Origin: Pseudomonas guariconensis
GTDB lineage: Bacteria; Pseudomonadota; Gammaproteobacteria; Pseudomonadales; Pseudomonadaceae
NCBI RefSeq assembly: GCF_015680235.1
Contig: NZ_JADLJL010000016.1
Location: forward strand, 45,915 to 109,914
Length of the DNA stretch: 64,000 nt
Direction of reading: 5' to 3'
In this document: positions 9,294 through 20,300 of the stretch, piece after piece
Numbering within the stretch: the first letter of the stretch is position 1
How the letters are laid out: every line of letters starts with the position of its first letter
Program-made: the position numbers and the translations under genes
The notes under the pieces: model-generated
Database searches by the model: none
What the model was told of the DNA's origin: nothing
Seen by the model: only the letters and a program-made list of their open reading frames with translations

Positions 9294-12200
9294 ATCTGTC
9301 CGGTCCGTTCATCCGCAGGCCGGTGGCAACCATGCTGCTGAGCCTGGCGATCATGCTGCTCGGTGGCGTGAGCTTCGGCCTGTTGCCCGTGTCGCCCTTG
9401 CCGCAAATGGACTTCCCGGTGATCGTGGTGCAAGCCAACCTGCCGGGGGCCAGCCCCGAAGTGATGGCTGCGACGGTGGCCACGCCGCTCGAGCGCAAGC
9501 TGGGCAGTATCGCCGGGGTCACCACGCTGACCAGCAGTTCCAACCAGGGCTCGACCCGCGTGATCATCGGCTTCGAGATGGGCCGCGACATCGATGGTGC
9601 GGCGCGTGAGGTGCAGGCGGCGATCAACGCTACTCGCAACCTTTTGCCCAGCGGTATGCGCAGCATGCCCACCTACCGCAAGATCAACCCGTCGCAGGCG
9701 CCGATCATGGTGCTGTCACTGACCTCGGACGTACTGCAGAAAGGCCAGCTCTACGACTTGGCCGATACCATTCTGGCCCAGAGCCTGTCCCAGGTCAGCG
9801 GGGTAGGGGAAGTACAGATCGGCGGCAGTTCGCTGCCGGCGGTGCGCATCGCCGTGGAGCCACAGCTGCTCAACCAGTATGGCCTGTCTCTGGACGAGGT
9901 GCGCACGGCGGTGGCCAATGCCAACCAGCGCCGGCCCATGGGCTTTGTCGAAGACGCCGAGCGCAACTGGCAGGTGCGGGCCAACGACCAGCTGGAAAAA
10001 GCCGACGACTACAAGCCGGTGGTGATCCGCCAGCAGGATGGTTCGATCCTTCGCCTGTCCGACGTCGCTACCATCACCGATGGTGTGGAGAACCGCTACA
10101 ACAGCGGCTTCTTCAACGACCAGAGCGCCGTGCTGCTGGTGGTCAACCGCCAGTCCGGCGCCAACATCATCCAGACGGTCGAGCAGATCAAGGCCCAGTT
10201 GCCTGCCCTGCAGTCGTTGCTGCCGGCCAGCGTCAAGCTGGACGTGGCCATGGACCGCTCGCCAGTGATCAAGGCGACGCTGAAGGAAGCCGAGCACACC
10301 TTGTTGATCGCCGTGGTGCTGGTGATCCTGGTGGTCTACCTGTTCCTGGGTAACTTGCGCGCGTCACTGATCCCCAGCCTGGCCGTGCCGGTGTCGCTGG
10401 TCGGCACCTTCGCGGTCATGTACCTGTGCGGCTTTTCCCTGAACAACCTGTCGCTGATGGCGCTGATCCTCGCCACCGGCCTGGTGGTCGACGATGCCAT
10501 CGTCGTGCTGGAGAACATCTCCCGCCACATCGAGAACGGCCAGCCGCCCATGCGCGCTGCCTTCCTGGGGGCCAGGGAGGTTGGCTTCACCCTGCTGTCG
10601 ATGAACGTCTCGCTGGTGGCGGTGTTCGTCTCGATCCTGTTCATGGGGGGCATCGTCCGCGGTTTGTTCCTGGAGTTCTCCATCACCTTGGCAGCGGCGA
10701 TCCTGGTCTCGCTGCTGGTGTCGCTGACGTTGACGCCGATGCTCTGTTCCCGCTGGCTGAAGCCCAGCACCCAGGAGCAGAACCGCCTGCAGCAGTGGAG
10801 CGAGCATGTGCACCAGCGCATGGTCGCGGCCTACGACCGCAGCCTCGGCTGGGCGCTGAGGCACAAGCGCCTGACCTTGCTCAGCCTGCTGGTGACCATC
10901 GGCGTCAACATCGCCCTGTACGTCGTGGTGCCCAAGACCCTCCTGCCGCAACAGGACACCGGCCAGCTGCAGGGCTTCATCCGCGGCGATGATGGCCTGT
11001 CGTTCAGCGTGATGCAGCCGAAGATGGAGATCTACCGCCGCGCCTTGCTGGCAGACCCAGCGGTGCAGAGCGTGGCCGGCTTCATCGGTGGCAACAGTGG
11101 CACCAACAATGCCTTCGTGTTGGTGCGCCTCAAGCCCATCAGCGAGCGTAAGCTGTCGGCCCAGCAGGTGATCGAGCGCTTGCGCAAGGAAATGCCCAAG
11201 GTACCCGGCGGGCGTCTGTTCCTGATGGCCGACCAGGACCTGCAACTGGGCAGCGCCGGGCGCGACCAGTCTACCTCCCAGTACCTCTATACGCTGCAGA
11301 GCGGTGACCTGGTTGCGTTGCGCGAGTGGTTTCCCAAGGTGGTCGCGGCCCTGCGCGCCCTGCCTCAATTGACGGCGATCGATGCCCGTGACGGAGCCGG
11401 CACCCAGCAGGTGACGCTGGTGGTCGACCGTGACCAGGCCAAGCGCCTGGGCATCGACATGGACATGGTCACCACGGTGCTGAACAACGCCTACAGCCAA
11501 CGGCAGATCTCGACCATCTACGACAGCCTCAACCAGTACCAGGTGGTGCTGGAGATCAACCCGAAATACGCCTGGGACCCCAGCACCCTGGAGCAGGTGC
11601 AGGTGATCACCGCCGATGGCGCCCGCGTGCCGCTGTCCACATTCGCTCATTACGAAAACAGCCTGGCCAATGACCGCGTCAGCCATGAAGGCCAGTTCGC
11701 GTCCGAGAACATCGCGTTCGATATCGCTGAGGGCTACAGCCCGGACCAGGCGATGGCTGCGGTGGAGCGTGCAGTGGCCAAGCTTGGTTTGCCGGAAGAA
11801 GTGATCGCCAAGCTCGGCGGTAGCGCCGATGTCTTCGCCCAGACGACCCAGGGCCAGCCCCTGATGATCCTCGGTGCCCTGGTGCTGGTGTACTTGGTGC
11901 TGGGTATCCTCTACGAGAGCTATATCCACCCGCTGACCATCCTCTCCACCTTGCCGTCGGCCGGTGTCGGCGCCTTGCTCGCGCTCTATGCCACGGGCGG
12001 GGAGTTCAGCCTGATCTCGCTGCTGGGGCTGTTCCTGTTGATCGGGGTGGTGAAGAAGAACGCCATCTTGATGATCGACCTGGCCTTGCAGCTGGAGCGC
12101 CACGATGGCCTGAGCCCCGAGGAGTCCATCCGCCGGGCGTGCCTGTTGCGCCTGCGGCCGATCCTGATGACCACCTTGGCGGCCATCCTCGGCGCGCTGC

Positions 12201-12397
12201 CGCTGCTGCTCAGCCGTGCCGAGGGCGCCGAAATGCGCCAGCCCTTGGGCCTGACCATCATCGGTGGCCTGGTGTTCAGCCAGGTCCTGACCCTCTACAC
12301 CACGCCCGTGGTCTACCTGTACCTCGACCGCCTGCGCCACCGATTCAACCGTTGGCGCGGCGTGCGCACCGACGCCGCACTGGATACCCCGCTATGA
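9290..12397 (+). CDS. muxC: RND multidrug efflux pump subunit MuxC/MdtC
   Basis: A 1035-aa second RND pump protein, paralogous to the preceding gene. It begins [16 protein letters not shown] and carries the proton-relay motif in [21 protein letters not shown] and the helix 9-12 motifs [19 protein letters not shown] and [19 protein letters not shown]. Begins in the ATGA overlap with muxB and ends in an ATGA overlap with the outer-membrane gene. Two unequal RND genes in a row between one adaptor and one channel is the diagnostic MuxABC-OpmB layout of Pseudomonas. Confidence 0.94.
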   Translation: MNLSGPFIRRPVATMLLSLAIMLLGGVSFGLLPVSPLPQMDFPVIVVQANLPGASPEVMAATVATPLERKLGSIAGVTTLTSSSNQGSTRVIIGFEMGRDIDGAAREVQAAINATRNLLPSGMRSMPTYRKINPSQAPIMVLSLTSDVLQKGQLYDLADTILAQSLSQVSGVGEVQIGGSSLPAVRIAVEPQLLNQYGLSLDEVRTAVANANQRRPMGFVEDAERNWQVRANDQLEKADDYKPVVIRQQDGSILRLSDVATITDGVENRYNSGFFNDQSAVLLVVNRQSGANIIQTVEQIKAQLPALQSLLPASVKLDVAMDRSPVIKATLKEAEHTLLIAVVLVILVVYLFLGNLRASLIPSLAVPVSLVGTFAVMYLCGFSLNNLSLMALILATGLVVDDAIVVLENISRHIENGQPPMRAAFLGAREVGFTLLSMNVSLVAVFVSILFMGGIVRGLFLEFSITLAAAILVSLLVSLTLTPMLCSRWLKPSTQEQNRLQQWSEHVHQRMVAAYDRSLGWALRHKRLTLLSLLVTIGVNIALYVVVPKTLLPQQDTGQLQGFIRGDDGLSFSVMQPKMEIYRRALLADPAVQSVAGFIGGNSGTNNAFVLVRLKPISERKLSAQQVIERLRKEMPKVPGGRLFLMADQDLQLGSAGRDQSTSQYLYTLQSGDLVALREWFPKVVAALRALPQLTAIDARDGAGTQQVTLVVDRDQAKRLGIDMDMVTTVLNNAYSQRQISTIYDSLNQYQVVLEINPKYAWDPSTLEQVQVITADGARVPLSTFAHYENSLANDRVSHEGQFASENIAFDIAEGYSPDQAMAAVERAVAKLGLPEEVIAKLGGSADVFAQTTQGQPLMILGALVLVYLVLGILYESYIHPLTILSTLPSAGVGALLALYATGGEFSLISLLGLFLLIGVVKKNAILMIDLALQLERHDGLSPEESIRRACLLRLRPILMTTLAAILGALPLLLSRAEGAEMRQPLGLTIIGGLVFSQVLTLYTTPVVYLYLDRLRHRFNRWRGVRTDAALDTPL

Positions 12398-13890
12398 ATT
12401 TCGCCCAGACCCCACTTCACCGCGCCCTGCAGATGCTGACCCGTGGGCGTGGCTCGCGCCTGGTCGGCGCGGGCCTTTGCGCCGCGCTGCTCAGTGCCTG
12501 TACGCTGAGCCCGGACTATCAGCGCCCAGAGCTCGCAACCCCGGCACAGTTCAAGCAGGCCGAAGGCTGGACCCAGGCCAACCCCTCCGATGCCATCGCG
12601 CGAGGGGCGTGGTGGGAAATCTACGGTGACAGCGGCCTCAACGCGCTGGTCGATGAGCTCAACCGCAGCAACCAGACCGTTGCCCAGTACGAGGCCCAGT
12701 ACCGTCAGGCCCAGGCTCTGGTGCGCAGCAGCCGGGGCGCGCTGTTCCCCAGCCTCGACCTGTCGGTGGGCAAGACCCGCTCGGCCCAGGGCACCGGCAG
12801 CAGTAGTTCTAGCCTGTCCAACAACAGCAGCGGTATTCGCAATACCTACAACGCCCAGCTTGGCGTGAGCTGGGAGATCGACCTGTGGGGCAAGCTGCGC
12901 GAAACCTTGAATGCCAACGAGGCCAGTGCCCAGGCGAGCCTGGCGGACCTGGCCGGTATTCGTCTTAGCCTGCAGTCGGAGCTGGTGCAGAACTACCTGC
13001 AGTTGCGGGTCATCGACGAGCAAAAGCGTCTGCTGGAGGCCACCGTGGCGGCCTACGAGCGTTCGTTGCGGATGAACGAGAACCAATACCGGGCAGGCGT
13101 CGCCGGGCCGGATGCCGTCGCCCAGGCGCGCACCCAGCTCAAGAGTACCCAGGCCGACCTCATCGACCTGGCCTGGCAGCGTGCCCAGTACGAAAACGCC
13201 ATTGCCGTCTTGCTGGGCAAGGCCCCGGCTGATTTTGCCCTGGCCGACAGCAAGGCTATTCCGGCGCTGCCGCAGATTCCGCTGGCATTGCCTTCGCAGT
13301 TGTTGGAACGCCGCCCTGACATCGCCTCGGCCGAGCGCAACGTGATGGCGGCCAACGCCAATATCGGCGTGGCCCGCGCGGCCTATTTCCCGGACCTGAG
13401 CCTGAGCATGAGCGGTGGCTATTCCAGCAGCAGTTTCAGCAACTGGATCGAGCTGCCCAACCGCTACTGGTCGGTGGGGCCCTCGCTGGCCATGACCCTG
13501 TTCGATGCCGGCAGGCGCAGTGCCGAGGTCGACCGCACCGTCGCAGTATACGACCAGACCGTGGCCCAGTATCGGCAAACCGTGCTCGATGGCTTCAAGG
13601 AAGTGGAGAACTACCTGGTGCAGTTGAAGGTGTACGGCGACGAAGCGCTGGTGCGCCAGGAGGCGCTGGATGCTGCCCGCGAGTCGTTGCGCCTGACCGA
13701 GAACCAATACCGCGCCGGCCTGATCAGCTACTTGGACGTGGTCAATGTGCAGACCACAGCGCTGAGCAACGAGCGCAGCGTGCTGAACCTGCTGCAGGGC
13801 AGGTTGGTCGCCAGCGTGCAGCTGATTGCGGCATTGGGCGGCGGTTGGGATGCACAGCAGGCATTCGCCGAGGCCGAAGGCGATCGGTAA
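12394..13890 (+). CDS. opmB: outer-membrane efflux lipoprotein OpmB (TolC/OprM family)
   Basis: A 498-aa outer-membrane factor completing the tripartite pump. The signal sequence ends in the lipobox LLSAC with C36 as the lipidated residue. TLSPDYQRPELATPAQF is the conserved OprM-type N terminus, and the two structural repeats contain RRPDIASAERNVMAANANIGVARAAYFP-type sequence and LTENQYRAGLISYLDVVNVQTT. The in-frame upstream extension lies inside muxC and is rejected; ATG 12394 overlaps the muxC TGA. No T-rich terminator is visible directly after the stop. Confidence 0.94.
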   Translation: MNFAQTPLHRALQMLTRGRGSRLVGAGLCAALLSACTLSPDYQRPELATPAQFKQAEGWTQANPSDAIARGAWWEIYGDSGLNALVDELNRSNQTVAQYEAQYRQAQALVRSSRGALFPSLDLSVGKTRSAQGTGSSSSSLSNNSSGIRNTYNAQLGVSWEIDLWGKLRETLNANEASAQASLADLAGIRLSLQSELVQNYLQLRVIDEQKRLLEATVAAYERSLRMNENQYRAGVAGPDAVAQARTQLKSTQADLIDLAWQRAQYENAIAVLLGKAPADFALADSKAIPALPQIPLALPSQLLERRPDIASAERNVMAANANIGVARAAYFPDLSLSMSGGYSSSSFSNWIELPNRYWSVGPSLAMTLFDAGRRSAEVDRTVAVYDQTVAQYRQTVLDGFKEVENYLVQLKVYGDEALVRQEALDAARESLRLTENQYRAGLISYLDVVNVQTTALSNERSVLNLLQGRLVASVQLIAALGGGWDAQQAFAEAEGDR

Positions 13891-14329
13891 CGCCTTGCTG
13901 GACCTCGCCGGTCGGTTTCATCTTGATGAGGTATGGACGCGCGTTGCGTCAGATCTCGAATCTTTAACTTCTTTCCTCGAATTCGCCCTCTTCATGTGAG
14001 GGCGAATGCCCCGCCTCTTGATCGAACACGATCAGATCTTCTTGCGAAAATTGCCAGGTCATTATGTCGGACTCATACACGCTCTTAATAGAGCATGGAT
14101 CATAACGACTTACAACCTTGTACTTCTGATGGTTATCCGCTGCTGAGCGGCTCAATAGACTTCTCTATCCAACGCACCTTGGAATTGTTCTGACCTGCAC
14201 GGCTCCTGCGCGTCCATGCAGCAGGGCGCCTACGTCAGAGCCTTGGGCTTGTTTTTGGTTTTAGAAGCGTCCGACGGTTTCTCGTCTCGCTCAGTTCAGT
14301 GCCGCACGGCAAACTATTGAGGATCTATC
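13891..14329. other. 439-bp gap before the Tc toxin gene
   Basis: More AT-rich than its flanks. ATTCGCCCTC (13981-13990) and GAGGGCGAAT (13998-14007) form a perfect 10-bp inverted repeat with a 7-nt loop. There is no T-run on the + side, so terminator function for opmB is uncertain. A 63-codon minus-strand frame (13964-14155, TTG start) covers the repeat; it matches no family I recognise and is probably chance. The toxin promoter should lie in the right half. Confidence 0.35.
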
Positions 14330-17300
14330 GTGATACAAGTAAATCATGATGCTCAGGCTGCGCTATGCGCAAAGGCCGGTATCAACTCCCTCGCTTCGGC
14401 TGGGTTACGCTCTTGTGCAGAACTGCAATGCCTGGATAACAGCCTGACATCGCACGATATGCGGGTGCTGCACAAAGTTGCGACGAGAACCCGCGACGAT
14501 GCAATGCTGCTCGAAAAGAAAATATTGACCCATGCCTCGCCCTTGCTGCCCCAGGCGATCAAGTTGGGTATCAAGCACCCCGGTGTTTCGTTGCAGGATT
14601 ACCAAGACTGGTTCGGGGGGCGCGCATTGAAATTTGCCGCCCCGGGCGACGTTGCTTCGATGTTTTCACCGGCGGCCTATCTGGTGACGCTGTACCGCGA
14701 AGCCCAAAAACTCTATCCCGAGGACAATCCCTGGCATATCGATGTGCGCCGTCCTGACCTCAAGGACCTGACACTGAGCCAGGTGAACCTGGATACGCCA
14801 GTGAGCGCGTTGAGCCTGTCCAACACCATCTTGATGAAGCGCCTGGACGAAGCGGGCGAGACCCTTGAGGGGCTGTCGGCCCATGTGGGATACGGGGTCA
14901 CGCCTTACCATCATCACTACAACCGCTTCAGCCAGGCCCGGCGCCTGAAGGATCCGGCATTCGAGCACATGGAGGGTGCGCCTCATGTCTCCAAGCATCT
15001 CGGCGATGCCTCGATGGCCGGGTTTCGTCACGATATCTCGCCCGCCCTGTATGCACTGCTGGTTGATGAAATCACCGATGAAAACGTGGATGCCAAGTTC
15101 GCGACCTATTTCCCTGGTACCGTGCCAGAGGAAATGCTGCGTCCTGCCCGGTTGCGCGAATGGTTCGGCCTGACCGACAAGGAGCTGATGGCGTTCATCA
15201 ACGGTGGGGTCAAGATCGAGGACGAGCGCAAGGGCCCCCAGACGGACGTCTCGGAGCTGATCAATAACGGCGGGGTCATCTACCAGTTAGGCGTCGGCTC
15301 GGCCAGCACGGCGATCCTCTACGCGTACCTGTTCTTCCTGGGCGGCGATCGCTGGGAGCTCAGCTTCAGCCTCAAGCAAGCCGGGGCGATCGAGTTCATC
15401 CTGGAGGACGTGCATAGCCTCAGGTTGTCGCCGAAGATGGTCGACGACACGGCCTTCAACCCGGGTAAAGAATACCGCTACGCATTCGAGTGGAAAGGGC
15501 CGAGTGAGTACCGTTCCTATGCGTCCTACACGGTGAAGTTCGAAAGCGACACCGACCGCGGCCGTGTCCTGAGTGCCCGTTTCGCCACGCCGAAGCTTTC
15601 GCCGGCGCACTTCCTGCTCAAGCTCAACAAGACGATCAGGCTGCACAAGGCCACAGGGCTCGATGCGCAGACGCTGGATAGTATCATCCGCAGCGTGGAT
15701 CCGACCCAGATCAGTGCACAGACCCTAACGGTGCTGTCGCATGCGGTACGGCTGGCCAAGCGCTACGCCATTTCCCATGAGAGCGCCCTGGTCATGGCAC
15801 GGCAGTTGATCGACGTGGCTGCCCCTGCTGGCCAGATGAGCCAGTTCGACCGCCTGTTCAACGACCCACCGCTGATCGAAGGTGGGCTGGATCCGGAGGC
15901 AGAGTATTCCATGCTCGACCTGGATCCCAGCAAGGCTAGCGAGCACGCTGACATCAAGGCCACGCTCAAGCGTGCCTGCCAGACGGATGACGAGGGGTTA
16001 TACCAGCTGGGTCGGTTCCTTCTGGTTAAACCGAATGACAGGTGGTTGTTTCCCACCACGGTGGACTACCTGTCCGGTCTCTACACCTTGAGCCTGTGGG
16101 CACGGTCGCATGGCTTGGCACCGGTCGAGCTGACGTTGTTGTTGGAGACTTTTGGCGCGCCGCGAGAGCTGGGTCAGGCACGGCCGGATCAATGGCTGGC
16201 CTTGCTGGAGCGCTTGACGGGGCTGTCCAGCTGGCTGCATAAACGTGGTTGGACAGTCCAGGACTTGGTCCTGATGTCCCGCGACGTGAATGAAATCCCT
16301 GCCAGCACCGAAATTACCAATCTGATCAAGGAGATGCAGTCGGCGATCGCCAATGCAGAGCTTCCCGAGGCCCCCGTCACGGAAGACTACCTTCGCGTGC
16401 TGACCCCGCTGATCGCCTCGGTCTTTGGCCTGAGCGGGGAAACAACTGCGCAGGCATTGCTCATCTGGGCGGACCGAGCGGCGCCGGGGGGGCTCTCGCT
16501 GGTGGAACTGGGCGAGATGCTCAAACTGCAGGAGCCGGTGAGCGATCCAGCGATAGCCTTCGCCTATGGTCTGGCGCAGATGGCGCTGATCGTGCACGCC
16601 AGCGGTGTCACCGCCGACCTGCTTGCGCTGCTGGTGGAGCAACCCCATCTGCTGGCCGACGAGGCCGTGGAAGGCGAGGCGAGCCGCGCAACCCTCAAGC
16701 GCTCCATGGACATGGTGGTGGCACTGACGGACTTCAGTGCCTGGCTGAACGAGCTGCCGGACGCCGCGGGCGCAAGCGGCGCCCTGCTTGCCGCGCTTAA
16801 CGCCAAGGGGGTCTCGCCCGCATTGCTGGCCCAAGCCACGGGGCAGGCCGAAAGGCTGATCGCCCAGGCGGCCAAACAAGCCGATTGGAAGGGCGACGTG
16901 AAAGACGCCTCGAGCCTGGTCAGTGCGCACGAGATCGCGGTTGTACGGCAATGGCTCGACCTGGCAGGCGCCTTCGGCGTACAACCGGACACCGTCGCGG
17001 CGATGCTGCTGCCAGAGCATACCTGGAACGATTGGCGAACGCTGGCGGACGCCTTCGAGGGTGGTCTGGACGCTTCGCAGGTCAAGCGGGCGCAGGTAGC
17101 GGTCGAGGCGCCGCTCAGCAGTGCCCTGGCTGGCGTGCTGGCAGGGCGCATGAACTTCGGCGTTGAGCAGTTGAACCAGCACCTGCTGCTCGACAGCCTC
17201 AATGGTGCGCAAGTGATGACTTCGCGTATCGCCGAAGCCATGGCGGCACTGCAGATGTTCATCCATCGCACCCTGTCCGAGCCGGAAGACAAGCATGCCC

Positions 17301-20300
17301 TGAACACTGCGGCACTGGACCGACAGTTCTTCCGCGACTGGACCCGCTGGAACGCCCGCTATGCCACCTGGTCGGCCGGGCAGATGCTGATGTACTACCC
17401 GGAAAACTACATCGACCCGACCGTGCGCCTGGGCCAGACCAAGGCGATGGACGACATGCTGCAGGTGCTGGGGCAGGCGCAGATCAACGGCGATACCGTG
17501 AGCGATGCGTTCCATGGCTACCTCAGTGCGTTCGAGGAAGTGGCGAACCTGGAGACCATCAGCGGTTATCACGATGGACGCGATCCAGACGCCGATAGCC
17601 AGCATGCGCTGGGCAAAACCTGGTTCATCGGCAGCACACGTGGCGAGCCTCGCGAATACTGGTGGCGGATGGTTGATGAAAGCAAGCGTGGGACCGATGG
17701 CGTACTGCCGGCCAATGCCTGGACGCCTTGGACGAAGATTGAACTGGCGGCCCAAGTGCAAGGCCGTCTTATCCGGCCGGTGGTCTACCGTGAACGTCTA
17801 TATCTGATGTGGGTAGAGCGCCAGGAACACATCATCACCCGCGATGACAAAGGTGAACCCAAGGATCGTGAATGGCGTTGGTCCTACAAGCTTGCCTGGC
17901 TGCGCTATGACGGCACCTGGAGCATGCCACTGGATTACCCGATATCTTCGACGGTCGTGATAGAACTCGAGAGTAATAAGGTTGAAATAGAAAAATTATC
18001 GTTGTTCCTCGCTTATATGCCAGGGCTGAATGCGCTTGTGGCAGGCATGTATGAACGAGGCAAAAGGATAGGCTATGGCGGTATCGAGATCTATGAGGCC
18101 CTGAACAGCAAGGCGATAGGTGAGGAGGACTTCACTACCGATTTGGAAGCGAACATGCATTGGCTGGATACCGATGAACACACTGGACTATGCGCTGTGC
18201 TCTACAGGAAAGGGCAGGTCATGGAAGGCGGAATTGTCGACACCGGCTCGCCTGTACCGACTGGGTTCAAGACGTTTACCATTTCCAATATGAAGGTGAG
18301 GGCCATCGAAACTTCGAATGATGGCGATGACTATAGCTATAGTCTGTACCTCGATACGGTGCTGTCGGTAGAAGGCAAACGTCCGGAGATCGACAATCCT
18401 TGGATACCGGTATTGGTAACTGAGTATGAGGAGCTTGCACAGGAAGCCAGGAAGATAAGGGCGCTGGCGCGAGGGCCATGGGGAGCGTTCTTGTTACGTG
18501 AGGAGAATCAACAGCTCTGGGCGTATTTCTGCGTCACTCAGCAACGTCTGTCTGAGGTTTTCCCTCACCACATCACGAATATTAGAACTGTATGTGATTA
18601 TCCGATTCCAAACGAGAAAGAAGACCTCAAATTCGTCTGGGCGCGTGAGGAACAGGCGCGTGTTGCTAAGTTCAGGATAAACTCTGAGGGTCCGCTATCC
18701 GAAATTAGCGTAAGGTTTGGTTTGGCGAACCTTTCGTTTACCCGTGAAATCCATGTCATGACGTTACTGGATCATATGGGTGAGCCTGACTTGGTCGCGC
18801 CTCATTCATATGTGAATATCCCCGGGGAAATTTCCGGCCATGAAGTAAAGCGTATCGTCAATCGTGCCAATGGGAGAGAGGGTACCGTCGAAACGGCATC
18901 TCGTGACTTCGATCTGGGGCGTGGCATGCAACAGTTCAAGTTTACAGGCGTATTGGCAGTCGGCCAGATGTCAGAGTGGGAAGGCCAAGACAAAGCCTCG
19001 CATCAATTAGTTTTTCAGTTTGGCGAGGGTAATACTCGCACATGGCGGATCGACCTGACCAAGAAACCCGACACCTCGTCGTACGGTGGGGAGCGTACAG
19101 AATGGGTGGCCCGATTCGAAGCCGCTTCCGAGAAAAACGCCATCATTGGTCAAACCGCCGAAGGCGCCCAATATTTCAAGCGTGGCCGATCGGTCACCCG
19201 GCTCAATACGCTGTTCGCCCGCCAGCTCACCGAACGTGCAGTCCTGGGCATCGACACCATTCTGAGCTATGACACCCAGCAGATCCCCGAACCCGTCATC
19301 GAAGGCAGCGACGCCAGCCCGATGATGGACTTCCGGGGCGCCAACGCGCTGTACTTCTGGGAGTTGTTCTATTACACGCCGATGATGGTGATGCAGCGTT
19401 TCCTGCAGGAAGAGCGCTTCGACCTGGCCGAGCAATGGCTCAAATACGTATTCAACCCGACCGGCTATACGGTAGACGGCGTTCACACGTACCGCATGTG
19501 GAACGTACGCCCGCTGGAAGAGGACACCTCATGGAACGACGAGCCCTTGGAATCGCTGGACCCGGATGCGGTGGCGCAGAATGACCCGATGCACTACAAG
19601 CTCAATGCGTTCATGCGCTTGCTGGACATTACCCTGGGCCGTGGTGACGCAGCATACCGCAAGCTCGAGCGCGACACCCTGAGCGAAGCGAAGGTATGGT
19701 ACCAGCGTGCCCTGCGCCTGCTGGGCGACGAACCCTGGATCGAGCCGAGCACAGATTGGAATGATCCGTCGCTGGGCGATGCCGCATCGCAAAAGGCGCT
19801 GGATGACCGCATGGATGCCCTGTCGATGATGGCAGACGGCGTTTGTGCCGACGATGTGGTGCGCCTGCGTGCGGTAGGTAAAGACCGCGCCGAGGCGGGC
19901 AGAACGCTGTTCCTGCCCGAAGCCAACCGCATGCTGCTGGGGTATTGGGAAGCGCTGCGCATTCGACTGTACAACCTGCGGCATAACCTGACCCTGGACG
20001 GCCAGCCGTTGAGCTTGCCGCTCTACGCCACGCCGGCGGATCCGAAGGCCTTGTGGGCCGACGCCGTTTCCGCGCAGGCGGGCAACGCGAGTGCCTTGCC
20101 AAAAATCGACCTCGTGCCTGCCTTGCGCTTCATTCCCCTGATGGAAGGCGCACGGACCATGGCCTCGCAGCTCATTCAGTTCGGCAGCACGATGCAAAAT
20201 ATCCTGGAGCGCCAGGATGCCGAAGCGTTGGCTGAGTTGCTCAATACCCAAGGCGTGGAGTTGGCGGCCAGCAGCGTGAAGTTGCAGCAGCAGACGCTCA

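Noticed and set aside
13964..14155. 63-aa minus-strand frame before the Tc toxin gene
   Set aside because: TTG start, no recognised family, overlaps an inverted repeat; kept only as a note in the gap entry.
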